Positions 18,425-26,982 are shown, numbered from the stretch's first letter. The stretch: 64,000 nucleotides of DNA from Emticicia sp965283955 (GCA_965283955.1 CBDIQW010000001.1:3596001-3660000); one strand, 5' to 3'. A program made the numbers and translations. Notes: a model not told the origin generated them from the letters alone.

Positions 18425-19234
18425 TCACTCAAATCTCAATTTAAACAATTTAGGCCACATTTTACCCGTAATATAAAAATCTTTAGAGGTAGAATCATAG
18501 GCAATACCATTCATTTCCATTGATTTTGGGTAAATACTATTCACATAGTTTTTCAAGGCTGATAAATCCGCTGATGCCACAATCTCTCCACTTTTAGCAT
18601 CTATCTTAATGATTTTATTCGTTTGCCAAATATTAGCATAAATAAAGCCATTCACATACTCTAACTCATTCACATTCGTCTGCCCATAACCATTAGACTT
18701 TACATTGATAGTTTTTTCTGCCCCAAATCCATTTGGATTGATAAATGTTAGGGTAGGTGTCCCATCGCTCATTATCAAGTAAGTGCCGTCATTGGTCAGA
18801 CCCCAACCTTCAAGACTATTATATTTGAATTCAGTTATTTTCTTGAAAGAAGGATACTCATAAACGAATCCTAATTGGTCTTTGTAAGTAAGTTGATAAA
18901 CTTTACCTTTCAAGATTGTCATACCTTCACCAAAATATTTTTGGTCTAATAGCACTTTTTGGTCTAAAGTGCCTGATTTTTGTACTATTCCGATAATGGA
19001 TTTAGTACTATCATCAGGACTACCTGTGCTTTCATAAAGCTTGTTGTTTACAAATTCTAAGCCCTCGGTAAAAGCTCCCATATCGTGCGAAAGTGTATCA
19101 ATAATCTGAAATTTCAGCGAAGGAACTGGCGGTTCTTCTTTAGCTTTACTATTTTCGGTTTTATTGGTATTACACGAAAAAACGGAGAGTGTACAAACCG
19201 CAAAACAAATAAAATACAGATAACGATGTCTCAT
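18425..19234 (-). CDS. Glutamine cyclotransferase family lipoprotein
   Basis: Predicted periplasmic or surface lipoprotein of the plant-type glutaminyl-peptide cyclotransferase family, which turns N-terminal Gln of peptides into pyroglutamate. 269 residues. Lipoprotein signal ends at Cys 21 (FAVCTLSVFSCNTN). A five-bladed propeller follows, with family blocks HDMGAFTEGLEF, LYESTGSPDDS, EGWGLTNDGTYLIMSDGT, VNELEYVNGFIYANIWQT and MEMNGIAYDSTSKDFYITGK. It is convergent with the small secreted protein. Confidence 0.9.
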   Translation of the reverse strand: MRHRYLYFICFAVCTLSVFSCNTNKTENSKAKEEPPVPSLKFQIIDTLSHDMGAFTEGLEFVNNKLYESTGSPDDSTKSIIGIVQKSGTLDQKVLLDQKYFGEGMTILKGKVYQLTYKDQLGFVYEYPSFKKITEFKYNSLEGWGLTNDGTYLIMSDGTPTLTFINPNGFGAEKTINVKSNGYGQTNVNELEYVNGFIYANIWQTNKIIKIDAKSGEIVASADLSALKNYVNSIYPKSMEMNGIAYDSTSKDFYITGKMWPKLFKLRFE

Positions 19235-19262
19235 TTGTTAAAATATAATTTACAAAAATATT

Positions 19263-20781
19263 TTACTCATAAATCACACTCAATAATTCTGCTACACAAG
19301 CAGGTTTCTCTGAGCCTTCTAATTCAAAAATGGCATCAATGATTAGTTTCGCTCCATTGGGTTGCATATCCTCTACCTCTTTTAAAGTCGCTTTCATACG
19401 CACACGGCTACCCACAGGCACGGGCGAGATGAAACGAACTTTATTTGTACCATAATTCAGTCCCATTTTGGCGGATTCTACCTTAAACATTTCGTACATG
19501 AACTTCGGAGAAAACGAAAGCGATAAAAATCCATGAGCAATCGTCTTCCCAAATGGCGAAAGTTTAGCTTTCTCTTCATCCACATGAATCCATTGGTCGT
19601 CAAGGGTTGCGGCGGCAAAAGCATTGATTTTATCTTGCGTAAGCGTCTGCCAATCTGATGTGCCGAGTGGATTGCCAATATGATTTTTTAAGGCTGCTAA
19701 ATCTTTAAAAATCAACGTCTCGCCGACTTTGCTTGCTTGAGCAACTGGTTTTATTTCTTGTTGCGGAACTGGAGCTACTTCATAATTGGGTATTTTCACG
19801 TCATCCGACATCACCACTACTGCTTTTCCAACCACTTTTCTGTTCATCAAATCATTCAACGACTCGGCCGCTTCTGCAAGCGAATAGAGTTTATGAATAT
19901 GCGGACGTAAACTGCCCTTCATAAAATACCCCGCCAGTTCTTGAATATTCTTAAAGTTCTGAGCGAGACTCTTTTTCGGCAAACTGTCCCCAAAAAACAC
20001 CAACAATCGCACAGCCTTTCAATAAAGCCAAATTCAAAGCTATTTTCGGAATTTCGCCAGCCGCAAAACCAACTACCAAGTATCGTCCTTTCCAAGCAAT
20101 CGAACGGAGAGCTGGTTCGGCATATTTATCGCCTACGGCATCATAAATCACATCAACACCTTTTCCTTCGGTAATGCTTTTTACTTTTTCTCGTAAATCT
20201 TCGTTTGTATAATTTATCGTAAAATCTGCCCCTTTTTCTCGGCAAATGGTCAATTTTTCATCACTCGACGCTGCCGCAATTACCGTTGCTCCCATCAACT
20301 TCCCCAGTTCTACTGCCGCTAAACCTACGCCACCTGCCGCCCCAAGTACCAAAAGGGTTTCTCCAGCTTTTAGTTCAGCACGGTCTTTTAAAGCGTGATA
20401 CGATGTACCGTAATTATACATCACCGAGGCTGCCGTTACGAAATCCATTTTGGGCAACATTGGAAACACCCTGCGAGCATCGACCAGCACTTCTTCGGCC
20501 ATTCCACCCCAGCCAGTCATGGCAAAAACCTTATCGCCAACTTTTAGGTGCTTTACACCTTCGCCTACTTCTTTTACAATCCCCGAAACCTCGCCACCAG
20601 GCGAGAAAGGCAAAGCGGGCTTAAACTGATATAGATTTCTAATAATGAGAGTATCAGGAAAATTGACACTACATGCCTTGATGCTTATCACAACTTTACC
20701 AGCGTCGGCTTTCAGAGCGGGTAAATTCTCCAAAACGAGGGTATCAGGCATACCAAATTCTTTACAAAGAAGAGCTTTCAT
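19263..20781 (-). CDS. Quinone oxidoreductase-MaoC dehydratase fusion, one frameshift near 19960-19978
   Basis: Two enzymes in one chain once a single-base break is repaired. The N-terminal ~325 residues are a zinc-free medium-chain dehydrogenase (opening MKALLCKEFG; GAAGGVGLAAVELGK nucleotide site; VGFAAGEIPKIALNLALLKG; C-terminal AESLNDLMNRKVVGKAVV). A ~45-residue Pro/Val-rich linker follows, then a NodN/MaoC-like hot-dog hydratase domain (SDWQTLTQDKINAFAAATLDDQWIHVD; GKTIAHGFLSLS with the catalytic Asp/His pair). The break joins GVFWGQFAEKE to LAQNFKNIQELAGYF in another frame. The pair suggests consecutive reduction and hydration of acyl-CoA-like substrates; substrate unknown. Confidence 0.85.
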
Positions 20782-20811
20782 TAAGGTTTTTGTTTTGTTG
20801 AATAGTTATTT

Positions 20812-20912
20812 TAGTCCACGGTCGATAGTAAACAGTCCAAAGATTTTTTTAGTGTTAAGTATTTACTACAAACTTACAACTGTTGACTATCGACTATTGA
20901 CGGTGGACTTCT
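20812..20912. repeat. TAGTCCACGGTCGATAGT word repeats, inverted
   Basis: TTAGTCCACGGTCGATAGT (from 20812) is partly complementary to GACTATCGACTATTGACGG followed by TGGACT (20884-20910), so the region can fold back. Similar words at 12293. Upstream of both divergent genes. Confidence 0.5.
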
Positions 20913-20992
20913 TTGGAGAAGCAAAAAACGTAAATATCACGCTCATTTTTTACTTTTTTTAACCATTTATTTCTTAGGTTTTCAAAAAAAAG

Positions 20993-21000
20993 TATCTTTG
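20993..21000 (+). promoter_or_regulatory. -7 element TATCTTTG upstream of mraY
   Basis: Matches TAnnTTTG and lies 31 bases before the mraY ATG. The expected -33 TTTG is not obvious. Confidence 0.55.
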
Positions 21001-21030
21001 CCGGTACTTTCCTATAAATTCTAATGTCCT

Positions 21031-22251
21031 ATGCTTTATTACTTATTTACTTACCTTGACAAAGCCTTCGATTTCCCAGGAGCGGGTGTGTTTCAGTACA
21101 TTACTTTTCGTGCGATGGGAGCTATCGTTTTCTCGTTACTGATTGCTTCAATTTTCGGAAAACGTATCATTCTTTTACTGCAAAATCTGCAAATTGGAGA
21201 ATCAATCCGTGACCTTGGCCTACAAGGACAAATGCAAAAAAAAGGAACTCCAACCATGGGTGGTTTCATTATTTTGGCATCTTTGATGATTCCCGTATTG
21301 CTTTTTGCCAAACTCGATAACGTATATATTGTCTTGTTGATAATCGCTACTATCTGGACTTGTGGTATTGGCTTTGCCGATGATTATATCAAGGTTTTTA
21401 AGAAAGATAAAGAAGGCTTAAAAGGTCGATTCAAAATTATCGGTCAAGTTGGCTTGGGCTTAATTGTGGGTTTGACACTCTATTTTAATGACTACGTAAA
21501 AATCAGAGTTTACGAAAAAGGCAAAATTGCCAGCTCAATTGGCGAGATTCAGAAATATACTGATGTTCATTCATTGACTACAACAGTACCTTTTTTCAAG
21601 AATAATGAGATTGATTATCAGATGTTTGGTAGTTTCTTGCCCGAAAGTTTGGCTTGGTTACCTTATGTTTTGGTCGTAATTTTTATCATCACAGCAGTTT
21701 CAAATGGTGCAAATATCACTGATGGAATTGATGGTTTAGCCGCAGGAACTTCGGCAATTATTGGTATAACTTTAGCCGTTTTTGCCTATTTATCAGGAAA
21801 TAAAGTTTTTGCACAATACCTCAATATCATGATGATTCCGAACTCGGGCGAGGTCGTAATATTCTGTGCCGCCTTTGTCGGGGCCTGTATTGGCTTCTTG
21901 TGGTATAATGCTTATCCTGCACAAGTTTTCATGGGTGATACGGGTAGCTTGATGCTCGGAAGCGTAATTGCGGTATTAGCTCTTGCTCTCAGAAAGGAAT
22001 TATTGATACCTGTCATGTGCGGAATTTTCTTGATTGAAAACCTTTCGGTGATTATGCAGGTAAGTTATTTTAAATACCAACGTCGTCGTAAAGGCTTAGA
22101 ATTTGCCCAGCAAAATCGTTTATTCCTGATGTCGCCTTTGCACCATCACTACCAGAAAAAAGGCTACCACGAAGCTAAAATCGTTACTCGTTTCTGGATT
22201 ATCGGTATCGTGTTGGCGGTTGCTTGTTTGGTAACTTTGAAACTAAGATAA
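21031..22251 (+). CDS. mraY: Phospho-N-acetylmuramoyl-pentapeptide transferase
   Basis: Integral membrane enzyme making lipid I of the peptidoglycan pathway from UDP-MurNAc-pentapeptide and undecaprenyl phosphate. 406 residues, ten predicted helices. Signatures: GTPTMGGFIILAS, GFADDYIKV (the catalytic Asp pair), ITDGIDGLAAGTSA, MGDTGSLMLGS and the HHH motif LHHHYQKKGYHE. In most bacteria it lies in the division and cell-wall (dcw) cluster; here it stands alone between an oxidoreductase and a lipoprotein and has its own promoter and terminator. Confidence 0.97.
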   Translation: MLYYLFTYLDKAFDFPGAGVFQYITFRAMGAIVFSLLIASIFGKRIILLLQNLQIGESIRDLGLQGQMQKKGTPTMGGFIILASLMIPVLLFAKLDNVYIVLLIIATIWTCGIGFADDYIKVFKKDKEGLKGRFKIIGQVGLGLIVGLTLYFNDYVKIRVYEKGKIASSIGEIQKYTDVHSLTTTVPFFKNNEIDYQMFGSFLPESLAWLPYVLVVIFIITAVSNGANITDGIDGLAAGTSAIIGITLAVFAYLSGNKVFAQYLNIMMIPNSGEVVIFCAAFVGACIGFLWYNAYPAQVFMGDTGSLMLGSVIAVLALALRKELLIPVMCGIFLIENLSVIMQVSYFKYQRRRKGLEFAQQNRLFLMSPLHHHYQKKGYHEAKIVTRFWIIGIVLAVACLVTLKLR

Positions 22252-22275
22252 TAACAGCGAAAATACAATAACCAC

Positions 22276-22320
22276 AAAAACTTCTTCTCGGATTTTACAC
22301 AGAAGAAGTTTTTTGTTTTT
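22276..22320 (+). terminator. Rho-independent terminator after mraY
   Basis: AAAAACTTCTTCT (22276-22288) pairs with AGAAGAAGTTTTT (22301-22313), then TGTTTTT. Confidence 0.8.
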
Positions 22321-22357
22321 AAGCCTTTATTCTTTTACGCTTACTACATTTTATTCC

Positions 22358-22365
22358 TATCTTTG
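22358..22365 (+). promoter_or_regulatory. -7 element TATCTTTG upstream of the YciI-like lipoprotein
   Basis: TAnnTTTG match 33 bases before ATG 22399. It supports that ATG over the TTG at 22363, which would lie inside the promoter. Confidence 0.6.
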
Positions 22366-22398
22366 AAAAATAGAGTTGTAGTCAAAACTTTCGCAAAA

Positions 22399-22908
22399 AT
22401 GACAAATCGTCAAATTTTCATCAAAATATTTTTATTCGTTGCTATTGCTTCGGTTTCATATAGTTGTTTAGTTCCCGAGAAAAAACGAGTGGCAGAAGTC
22501 GATACAACCGAAGCGGGTTCGGGCATTGATAGTGTTTTGGCTGTTCAACTGGGTGCTGATGAATATGGCATGAAAAACTACGTAATGGCCCTACTGAAAC
22601 GAGGTCCACGCCGCTGGATGATTGATTCCGTTACAGCCACAAACCTCCAAAAAGCACACATGGCTAACATCACACGCTTGGCAGATGAAGGAAAGCTGGT
22701 GGTTGCTGGGCCATTTACTGATAATACTGACTTGAAAGGAATCTATGTTTTTGATGTAAAAACGATTGAAGAGGCCCAAAAACTCTGCGAAACCGACCCT
22801 GCTATTAAGGCTGGCTCATTGATGATGGAATTACACCCATGGTATGGTTCGGCGGCGATGTTACAGATTCCTGCTATTCATAACAAAATTGCTAAAAAAC
22901 AGCCGTGA
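22399..22908 (+). CDS. YciI-like domain lipoprotein
   Basis: About 169 residues. ATG 22399 gives a lipoprotein signal (IFLFVAIASVSYSC). The mature part carries a ferredoxin-like YCII fold: YVMALLKRGPRR, LQKAHMANITRLADEGKLVVAGPFTDNTDLKG, FDVKTIEEAQKLCETDPAIKAG. YCII proteins are small dimeric enzymes or binding proteins with a conserved His/Asp pair. A periplasmic, lipid-anchored YCII protein has no role I can name. It overlaps the next gene by 4 bases (GTGA), so the two are coupled. Confidence 0.85.
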   Translation: MTNRQIFIKIFLFVAIASVSYSCLVPEKKRVAEVDTTEAGSGIDSVLAVQLGADEYGMKNYVMALLKRGPRRWMIDSVTATNLQKAHMANITRLADEGKLVVAGPFTDNTDLKGIYVFDVKTIEEAQKLCETDPAIKAGSLMMELHPWYGSAAMLQIPAIHNKIAKKQP

Positions 22909-23552
22909 GAAAATCGTTGATAGTGTTATTGTTGCTCGTAGCATTGCAGTCATTCGGGCAAAAGCTAAAGATTGTTGAAAAACCAATCGTTTGGGATTCA
23001 ACACGCAGTGCATTATCAGTAGAATATCTCAAACAGCGTCACGGCATTGAGCAAACTCAACCAACTATTCGCCCTAAAATGGTTGTGATACATTGGACGG
23101 CCATTCCGACCTTCGAGAAATCGTTCTTTGCTTTCAATTCTCCAACCTTACCAAATGCCCGCAAGGAATTACAAAACGCCAGTCAACTCAATGTTTCGGC
23201 ACATTACCTGATTGATAGAGACGGAACTGTTTACCATCTAATGCCAGATACACTTTTGGCTCGACACGTAATCGGACTCAACTATTGTGCAATAGGTATC
23301 GAAAATGTGGGAGATGGTAGTAAAAACCCATTGACAGAAGAGCAATTTAGAGCCAATTATCTACTAATCAAACAATTACAGAAGAAATGCAAAATAGATT
23401 ATCTCATTGGGCATCACGAATACACAAAGTTTAAAGGCTCAAAAATATGGAAAGAAACTGACCCAAATTACCAAACAGTAAAATCTGACCCTGGTGACGA
23501 ATTTATGAATAGATTGAGAGGGAAATTTAAGAAACTTCGGAAAGAACCATAA
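22905..23552 (+). CDS. N-acetylmuramoyl-L-alanine amidase (Amidase_2 family)
   Basis: Zinc amidase cutting the lactyl-peptide bond of peptidoglycan or muropeptides. 215 residues, GTG start overlapping the upstream stop. A cleavable signal (LIVLLLLVALQSFGQ) sends it to the periplasm. Zinc-site and fold motifs: KMVVIHWTAIP, VSAHYLIDRDGTVYHLMPDTLLARHVIGLN, IGIENVGDG, LIGHHEY and DPGDEF. A REP-like hairpin immediately downstream may end the transcript. Likely role: wall recycling or remodelling. Confidence 0.92.
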   Translation: MRKSLIVLLLLVALQSFGQKLKIVEKPIVWDSTRSALSVEYLKQRHGIEQTQPTIRPKMVVIHWTAIPTFEKSFFAFNSPTLPNARKELQNASQLNVSAHYLIDRDGTVYHLMPDTLLARHVIGLNYCAIGIENVGDGSKNPLTEEQFRANYLLIKQLQKKCKIDYLIGHHEYTKFKGSKIWKETDPNYQTVKSDPGDEFMNRLRGKFKKLRKEP

Positions 23553-23562
23553 TAGCGTGTAC

Positions 23563-23595
23563 AACGTCGGCAAGGTTCTAAACCTTGCCGACGTT
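23563..23595. repeat. CGTCGGCAAGGTT palindrome, left copy flanking the RAYT gene
   Basis: AACGTCGGCAAGGTT, three bases, AACCTTGCCGACGTT. It lies 62 bases beyond the stop of the RAYT gene. The same palindrome (one base shorter arms) lies 62 bases upstream of the RAYT start at 24305-24335. Confidence 0.85.
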
Positions 23596-23657
23596 TTGTT
23601 CTCCCAAAAAATTAATCAAACTCAATCATGAATTTTTCTAAATTTCGCAGCATTTGA

Positions 23658-24242
23658 TTATTGGCATGAAACTTCTTTAAACTTCTCCTTCCCACCAAAC
23701 AAACTCAAAACCTCTTCTCTCTCCAATTTAGTTTGAGCTGTGTGTAAGTGTGAATGATAAGAGGAGTAAGAATAACTTCTAAAATCCTCCACAAATCCAT
23801 GCTTTTCTGGATTATTATGAATATAAAAAATTAGTTCAGCTAAGTAAGATTGATTATTAATCAAAATCCTCCTAAAAGGTTCTTCAAAAAGTCCTCCTGT
23901 GCGGTTATAGGATTTATTAATTGCTTGTGCATAACCATTAAAAAGTGAAGCAAACTGTTGGCTAATAATGCGAGAAATTGGTGGTAGGCTTATTTTTTCT
24001 GGAAACTTGTTCTTATAAAATACACCTATCTCTTCTAAACTCCTTATTTTCAAGGCTATATGAAAATGATTTTTCAATAAACAATAGGCGTAGGTATCGG
24101 CGATAGGCGTAATATGGTGTGCATAACGCTGCAAAAAGTACAAGTAGTTTTTTTCTTCTTTGAAGATGTTTTCACCATTGATACCTCTGTTGTAAATATG
24201 GTAAATGGCATTCGGTTCTAAGTTTTCTGTGTTTAATTTCAT
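23658..24242 (-). CDS. REP-associated tyrosine transposase (RAYT, IS200-like Y1)
   Basis: 194-residue Y1-type single-strand nuclease of the TnpA-REP/RAYT group, domesticated relatives of IS200/IS605 transposases that handle REP palindromes. Opening motif AIYHIYNRGINGENIF, HUH motif KNHFHIAL (two metal-binding His), body FNGYAQAINKSYNRTGGLFEEPFRR and catalytic Tyr in LIFYIHNNPEKHG. It is flanked at equal distance on each side by the same 30-base palindrome, its presumed substrate. There are no IS ends or target duplications I can see. Position downstream of rplL, where rpoB would normally follow. Confidence 0.92.
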   Translation of the reverse strand: MKLNTENLEPNAIYHIYNRGINGENIFKEEKNYLYFLQRYAHHITPIADTYAYCLLKNHFHIALKIRSLEEIGVFYKNKFPEKISLPPISRIISQQFASLFNGYAQAINKSYNRTGGLFEEPFRRILINNQSYLAELIFYIHNNPEKHGFVEDFRSYSYSSYHSHLHTAQTKLEREEVLSLFGGKEKFKEVSCQ

Positions 24243-24304
24243 ACGACTCTATTGGTATCCAGCAAAAGATGGTGTAAGAAATTAAATATCAGCCACAAAA
24301 ACAA

Positions 24305-24335
24305 ACGTCGGCAAGGTTTTAAACCTTGCCGACGT
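24305..24335. repeat. CGTCGGCAAGGTT palindrome, right copy flanking the RAYT gene
   Basis: ACGTCGGCAAGGTTT, one base, AAACCTTGCCGACGT. Partner of 23563-23595. Confidence 0.85.
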
Positions 24336-24406
24336 CGTAATTATAAAGAATCGGAGTGCCGAATCATCGGTTTCCCGAAACATCGGACTGCCGAAGAATA
24401 TCAAAC

Positions 24407-24790
24407 TTATTTGATTTCAACTTCAGCACCAGCTTCTTCTAAAGATTTTTTCAAACCTTCAGCTTCGTCTTTAGCTACACCTTCTTTCAATGCTTTTGGA
24501 GCACCGTCAACTAAATCTTTAGCTTCTTTCAAGCCAAGACCAGTTAAGTCTTTTACTAATTTAACAACTTGCAATTTGTTTGGACCAGCACCTTTCAAGA
24601 TTACATCGAATGATGTTTTCTCAGCAGGAGCTTCAGCAGCATCACCACCAGCAGCACCACCAGCTACAACTACAGGAGCAGCAGCAGCAGGCTCAATACC
24701 ATACTCATCTTTCAAGATTGTTGCTAATTCATTTACTTCTTTTACAGTTAAGTTTACTAACTGTTCTGCGAATGCTTTTAAATCTGCCAT
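24407..24790 (-). CDS. rplL: 50S ribosomal protein L7/L12
   Basis: Stalk protein that recruits translation GTPases. 127 residues: N-terminal dimerisation domain (MADLKAFAEQLVNLTVKEV), flexible Ala/Gly-rich hinge (about 35-55), C-terminal factor-binding domain (KTSFDVILKGAGPNKLQVVK, LTGLGLKEAKDLVDGAPK). It lies 118 bases after rplJ on the same strand. The expected downstream rpoB is absent: a RAYT transposase comes next. Confidence 0.97.
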   Translation of the reverse strand: MADLKAFAEQLVNLTVKEVNELATILKDEYGIEPAAAAPVVVAGGAAGGDAAEAPAEKTSFDVILKGAGPNKLQVVKLVKDLTGLGLKEAKDLVDGAPKALKEGVAKDEAEGLKKSLEEAGAEVEIK

Positions 24791-24807
24791 TTTTGTATAA
24801 AATTTAG

Positions 24808-24906
24808 CCCCCTTACCCCCGATGGGGGAATTAGAGGAATTGTTTTAAAAATTTAATAATAAATAAAAATGATGTACCCTACACTCCCCCATCGGGGGGC
24901 GGGGTG
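24808..24906. repeat. Two G/C-rich palindromic elements between rplJ and rplL
   Basis: CCCCCGATGGGGG at about 24816-24828 and CCCCCATCGGGGG at about 24885-24898, in inverted relation, fill the 118-base gap inside the ribosomal operon. They are members of the CCCC..GGGG family also found at 46606, 52886, 58441 and 60134. They could adjust the L7/L12 to L10 ratio. Confidence 0.6.
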
Positions 24907-24908
24907 CT

Positions 24909-25442
24909 TTAGGCTGCTTCTTTCTCTGAAAGAGTTTTGAGGATACCAGCCAATTTGTTGCCACCGCTTTGTAAGCCAGAAATAACATTTTTGGCAGGTG
25001 ACTGCAACAAACCAATGATTTCGCCAACCAATTCTTGCTTTGATTTCAACGTTAACAACGTATCCAATTGGTCGTGTCCGATGAAAATGCTTGAATCAAC
25101 TGATGCACCTTTAAGTTTGATGCTATTTTTGTTTGCTTTAAGGAAATCCTTAATTAGTTTCGCCGCTACTTTGCCCGACTCTTGGTGGAACATTACGCCT
25201 GAGAAACCTGTCAATACTTCCGCATCAAATGATGAATAGTCAGTATTTGTACTTTCGAGAGCCTTTCTAATCAAAGTATTTTTGATTACACGGTACTCGA
25301 TACCACGCTCAAAACAAAGACGACGTAGTTCGTTGGTTTTAGCAACGTTCAAGCCACTTGCATCGGTGATATAGAAGTAAGGTGTATTCGCAAACTTCTC
25401 TGAAAGCTCTTCGATTATTGCTCCTTTTTCTTCTTTTGTCAT
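24909..25442 (-). CDS. rplJ: 50S ribosomal protein L10
   Basis: Base of the ribosomal stalk; binds 23S rRNA and L7/L12 dimers, and classically represses its own operon. 177 residues, full length: TKEEKGAIIEELSEKFANTPYFYITDASGLNVAKTNELRR is the usual N-terminus (shown here in part), and the C-terminal helix that holds L7/L12 is present (AKNVISGLQSGGNKLAGILKTLSE). It begins 2 bases after the rplA stop at 25445, so the two are coupled. Confidence 0.96.
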   Translation of the reverse strand: MTKEEKGAIIEELSEKFANTPYFYITDASGLNVAKTNELRRLCFERGIEYRVIKNTLIRKALESTNTDYSSFDAEVLTGFSGVMFHQESGKVAAKLIKDFLKANKNSIKLKGASVDSSIFIGHDQLDTLLTLKSKQELVGEIIGLLQSPAKNVISGLQSGGNKLAGILKTLSEKEAA

Positions 25443-25444
25443 GA

Positions 25445-26142
25445 TTACAATCCATTAATGGTTGTTTTGTCGATTTGGATACCAGTACCATTGTGCTTGC
25501 AAGTGAAATAGTTTTCACGTACGTACCTTTTGCAGACGAAGGTTTCAATTTCAACAAAGTTTGAATCAATTCGGTGGCATTATTCTGCCAATTTCTCAGG
25601 CGAGAATGAAACTTTACCGATAGAAGCGTGAATGATACCAGTTTTGTCAACTTTAAAGTCGATTTTACCAGCTTTCACTTCTTTAACGGCAGTTGCAACA
25701 TCCAACGTAACTGTACCAGACTTAGGGTTTGGCATCAATCCACGAGCTCGAGGATTTTACCCAATTTACCTAATTTCGCCATTACAGTTGGCATCGTGAT
25801 GATTACATCAATGTCAGTCCAACCTTGCTCGATTTTTTGGATATACTCGTCCAAACCTACGTGGTCAGCACCCGCTGCTTTCGCATCTGCTTCTTTGTCT
25901 GGAGTACAAAGTACCAAAACACGAACAGTTTTACCTGTTCCGTGAGGTAATGCAACCACACCACGAACCATTTGGTCAGCTTTACGAGGGTCAACACCGA
26001 GACGAACGTGTAAGTCCACCGATGAGTCGAATTTTGTGTAAGAAACTTCTTTCAAAACACCAGCCGCTTCTGTAAGCGAGTAGGCTTTGTCAGCGTCAAA
26101 CTTAGCATTCGCCTCTTTTCTTTTTTTTGTTAATTTTGCCAT
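25445..26142 (-). CDS. rplA: 50S ribosomal protein L1, three frameshifts
   Basis: 23S rRNA-binding protein of the L1 stalk, needed for E-site tRNA release. The N-terminal half (MAKLTKKRKEANAKFD to LGKIL) is clean. The frame then breaks near 25745 (a base lost in LGKIL-GARGLMPNPK), near 25585 (a base gained between LAE and NATELIQTL) and near 25490 (a base lost after SLASTM, before GTGIQIDKTTINGL). Reassembled, it is a normal ~232-residue L1 ending at 25445. Three breaks in an essential gene point to assembly or sequencing error. Confidence 0.93.
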
Positions 26143-26314
26143 TGGCTTAATTTGGTTTTAGCGTTAGAATCTAATTTTGAATGATTGAATGCCTCAATGA
26201 TAGAATGAACTCAAACATTTCAAAAAAACTTCTAACTCCCAGTGAATAAATTTAGATGAAGAGATAATAATTTTATGGGTTTATTCACCCATTCTATCAT
26301 TCACTCATTCAAAA

Positions 26315-26752
26315 TTAAAACGGTGCGTTGCCTGTGATGGTGATACCCATGTTTTGAGCAGTACCGGCAATCATCTTCATTGCTGAATCAACAGTAAAGC
26401 AATTTAAGTCAGGCATTTTGGTTTCAGCGATAGTTTTCACTTGGTCCCATGTAACTGTTCCAACTTTCTTACGGTTTGGTTCAGCAGAGCCTGTCTTTAC
26501 TTTAGATGCTTCCAACAACATGATAGCAGCGGGAGGAGTTTTGAGAGCAAATTCAAACGATTTGTCAGTAAAGTAAGTGATTACTACTGGCACAACCATA
26601 CCCATTTTGTCTTGCGTACGAGCGTTAAATTGCTTACAAAATTCCATGATGTTCAAGCCTTTTGAACCTAACGCCGGATCAATTGGTGGAGCTGGGTTTG
26701 CTTGACCGCCTTTTACCTGAAGTTTCACATAACCTGCGATGTCTTTCGCCAT
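26315..26752 (-). CDS. rplK: 50S ribosomal protein L11
   Basis: Binds the GTPase-associated centre of 23S rRNA. 145 residues, full length: Pro-rich N-terminal motif KGGQANPAPPIDPALGSKGLNI, then the RNA-binding domain ending in KMIAGTAQNMGITI. First gene of rplK-rplA-rplJ-rplL. The usual upstream nusG and secE are missing: a DUF4349 lipoprotein lies upstream. Own promoter at 26951-26958/26979-26982 and a leader hairpin with T-run at 26840-26904. Confidence 0.97.
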   Translation of the reverse strand: MAKDIAGYVKLQVKGGQANPAPPIDPALGSKGLNIMEFCKQFNARTQDKMGMVVPVVITYFTDKSFEFALKTPPAAIMLLEASKVKTGSAEPNRKKVGTVTWDQVKTIAETKMPDLNCFTVDSAMKMIAGTAQNMGITITGNAPF

Positions 26753-26839
26753 TGTCTTTCAGATTTAATAAAGGAATGTTGTTAAATAAGAATCTGGCTT
26801 CAACGAAAAAGGTAACATTCTCTTACGTATCGACCATTT

Positions 26840-26904
26840 AAAAAATTCGCTATTAGTCAGGGGAAGCGACGGCACGAATGACGTCAAGACTAATAGCAGA
26901 ATTT
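26840..26904 (-). terminator. Terminator-like hairpin in the rplK leader (candidate attenuator)
   Basis: On the minus strand GCTATTAGTC pairs with GACTAATAGC (26888-26897 with 26849-26858), extended by GAA/TTC, and a run of six T follows (26840-26845). An inner GACG/CGTC pair sits in the loop. The hairpin lies between the strong promoter at 26951-26982 and the rplK start at 26752, so it would be in the 5' leader of the ribosomal operon. Confidence 0.65.
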
Positions 26905-26950
26905 CGACCGAAAACAACGGATGTTTGCACATCTATCGAAAATCGGAGTG

Positions 26951-26982
26951 CAAAGGTAGAAGTTTGCTTTTAAATATGCAAA
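26951..26982 (-). promoter_or_regulatory. Complete Bacteroidota promoter for the rplKAJL operon
   Basis: Reading the minus strand: TTTG (26979-26982), 20 bases, TACCTTTG (26951-26958). This fits the TTTG-N19/20-TAnnTTTG consensus. Transcription would start near 26944, giving a leader of about 190 bases. Confidence 0.75.

Noticed and set aside
24252..24800. Ala/Ser/Pro-rich frame on the plus strand opposite rplL
   Set aside because: Antisense shadow of the Ala-rich L7/L12 gene.
25339..25650. 103-residue protein overlapping rplA/rplJ
   Set aside because: Its middle part is the C-terminal half of L1 in a shifted frame; the rest is out of frame. It is part of rplA.
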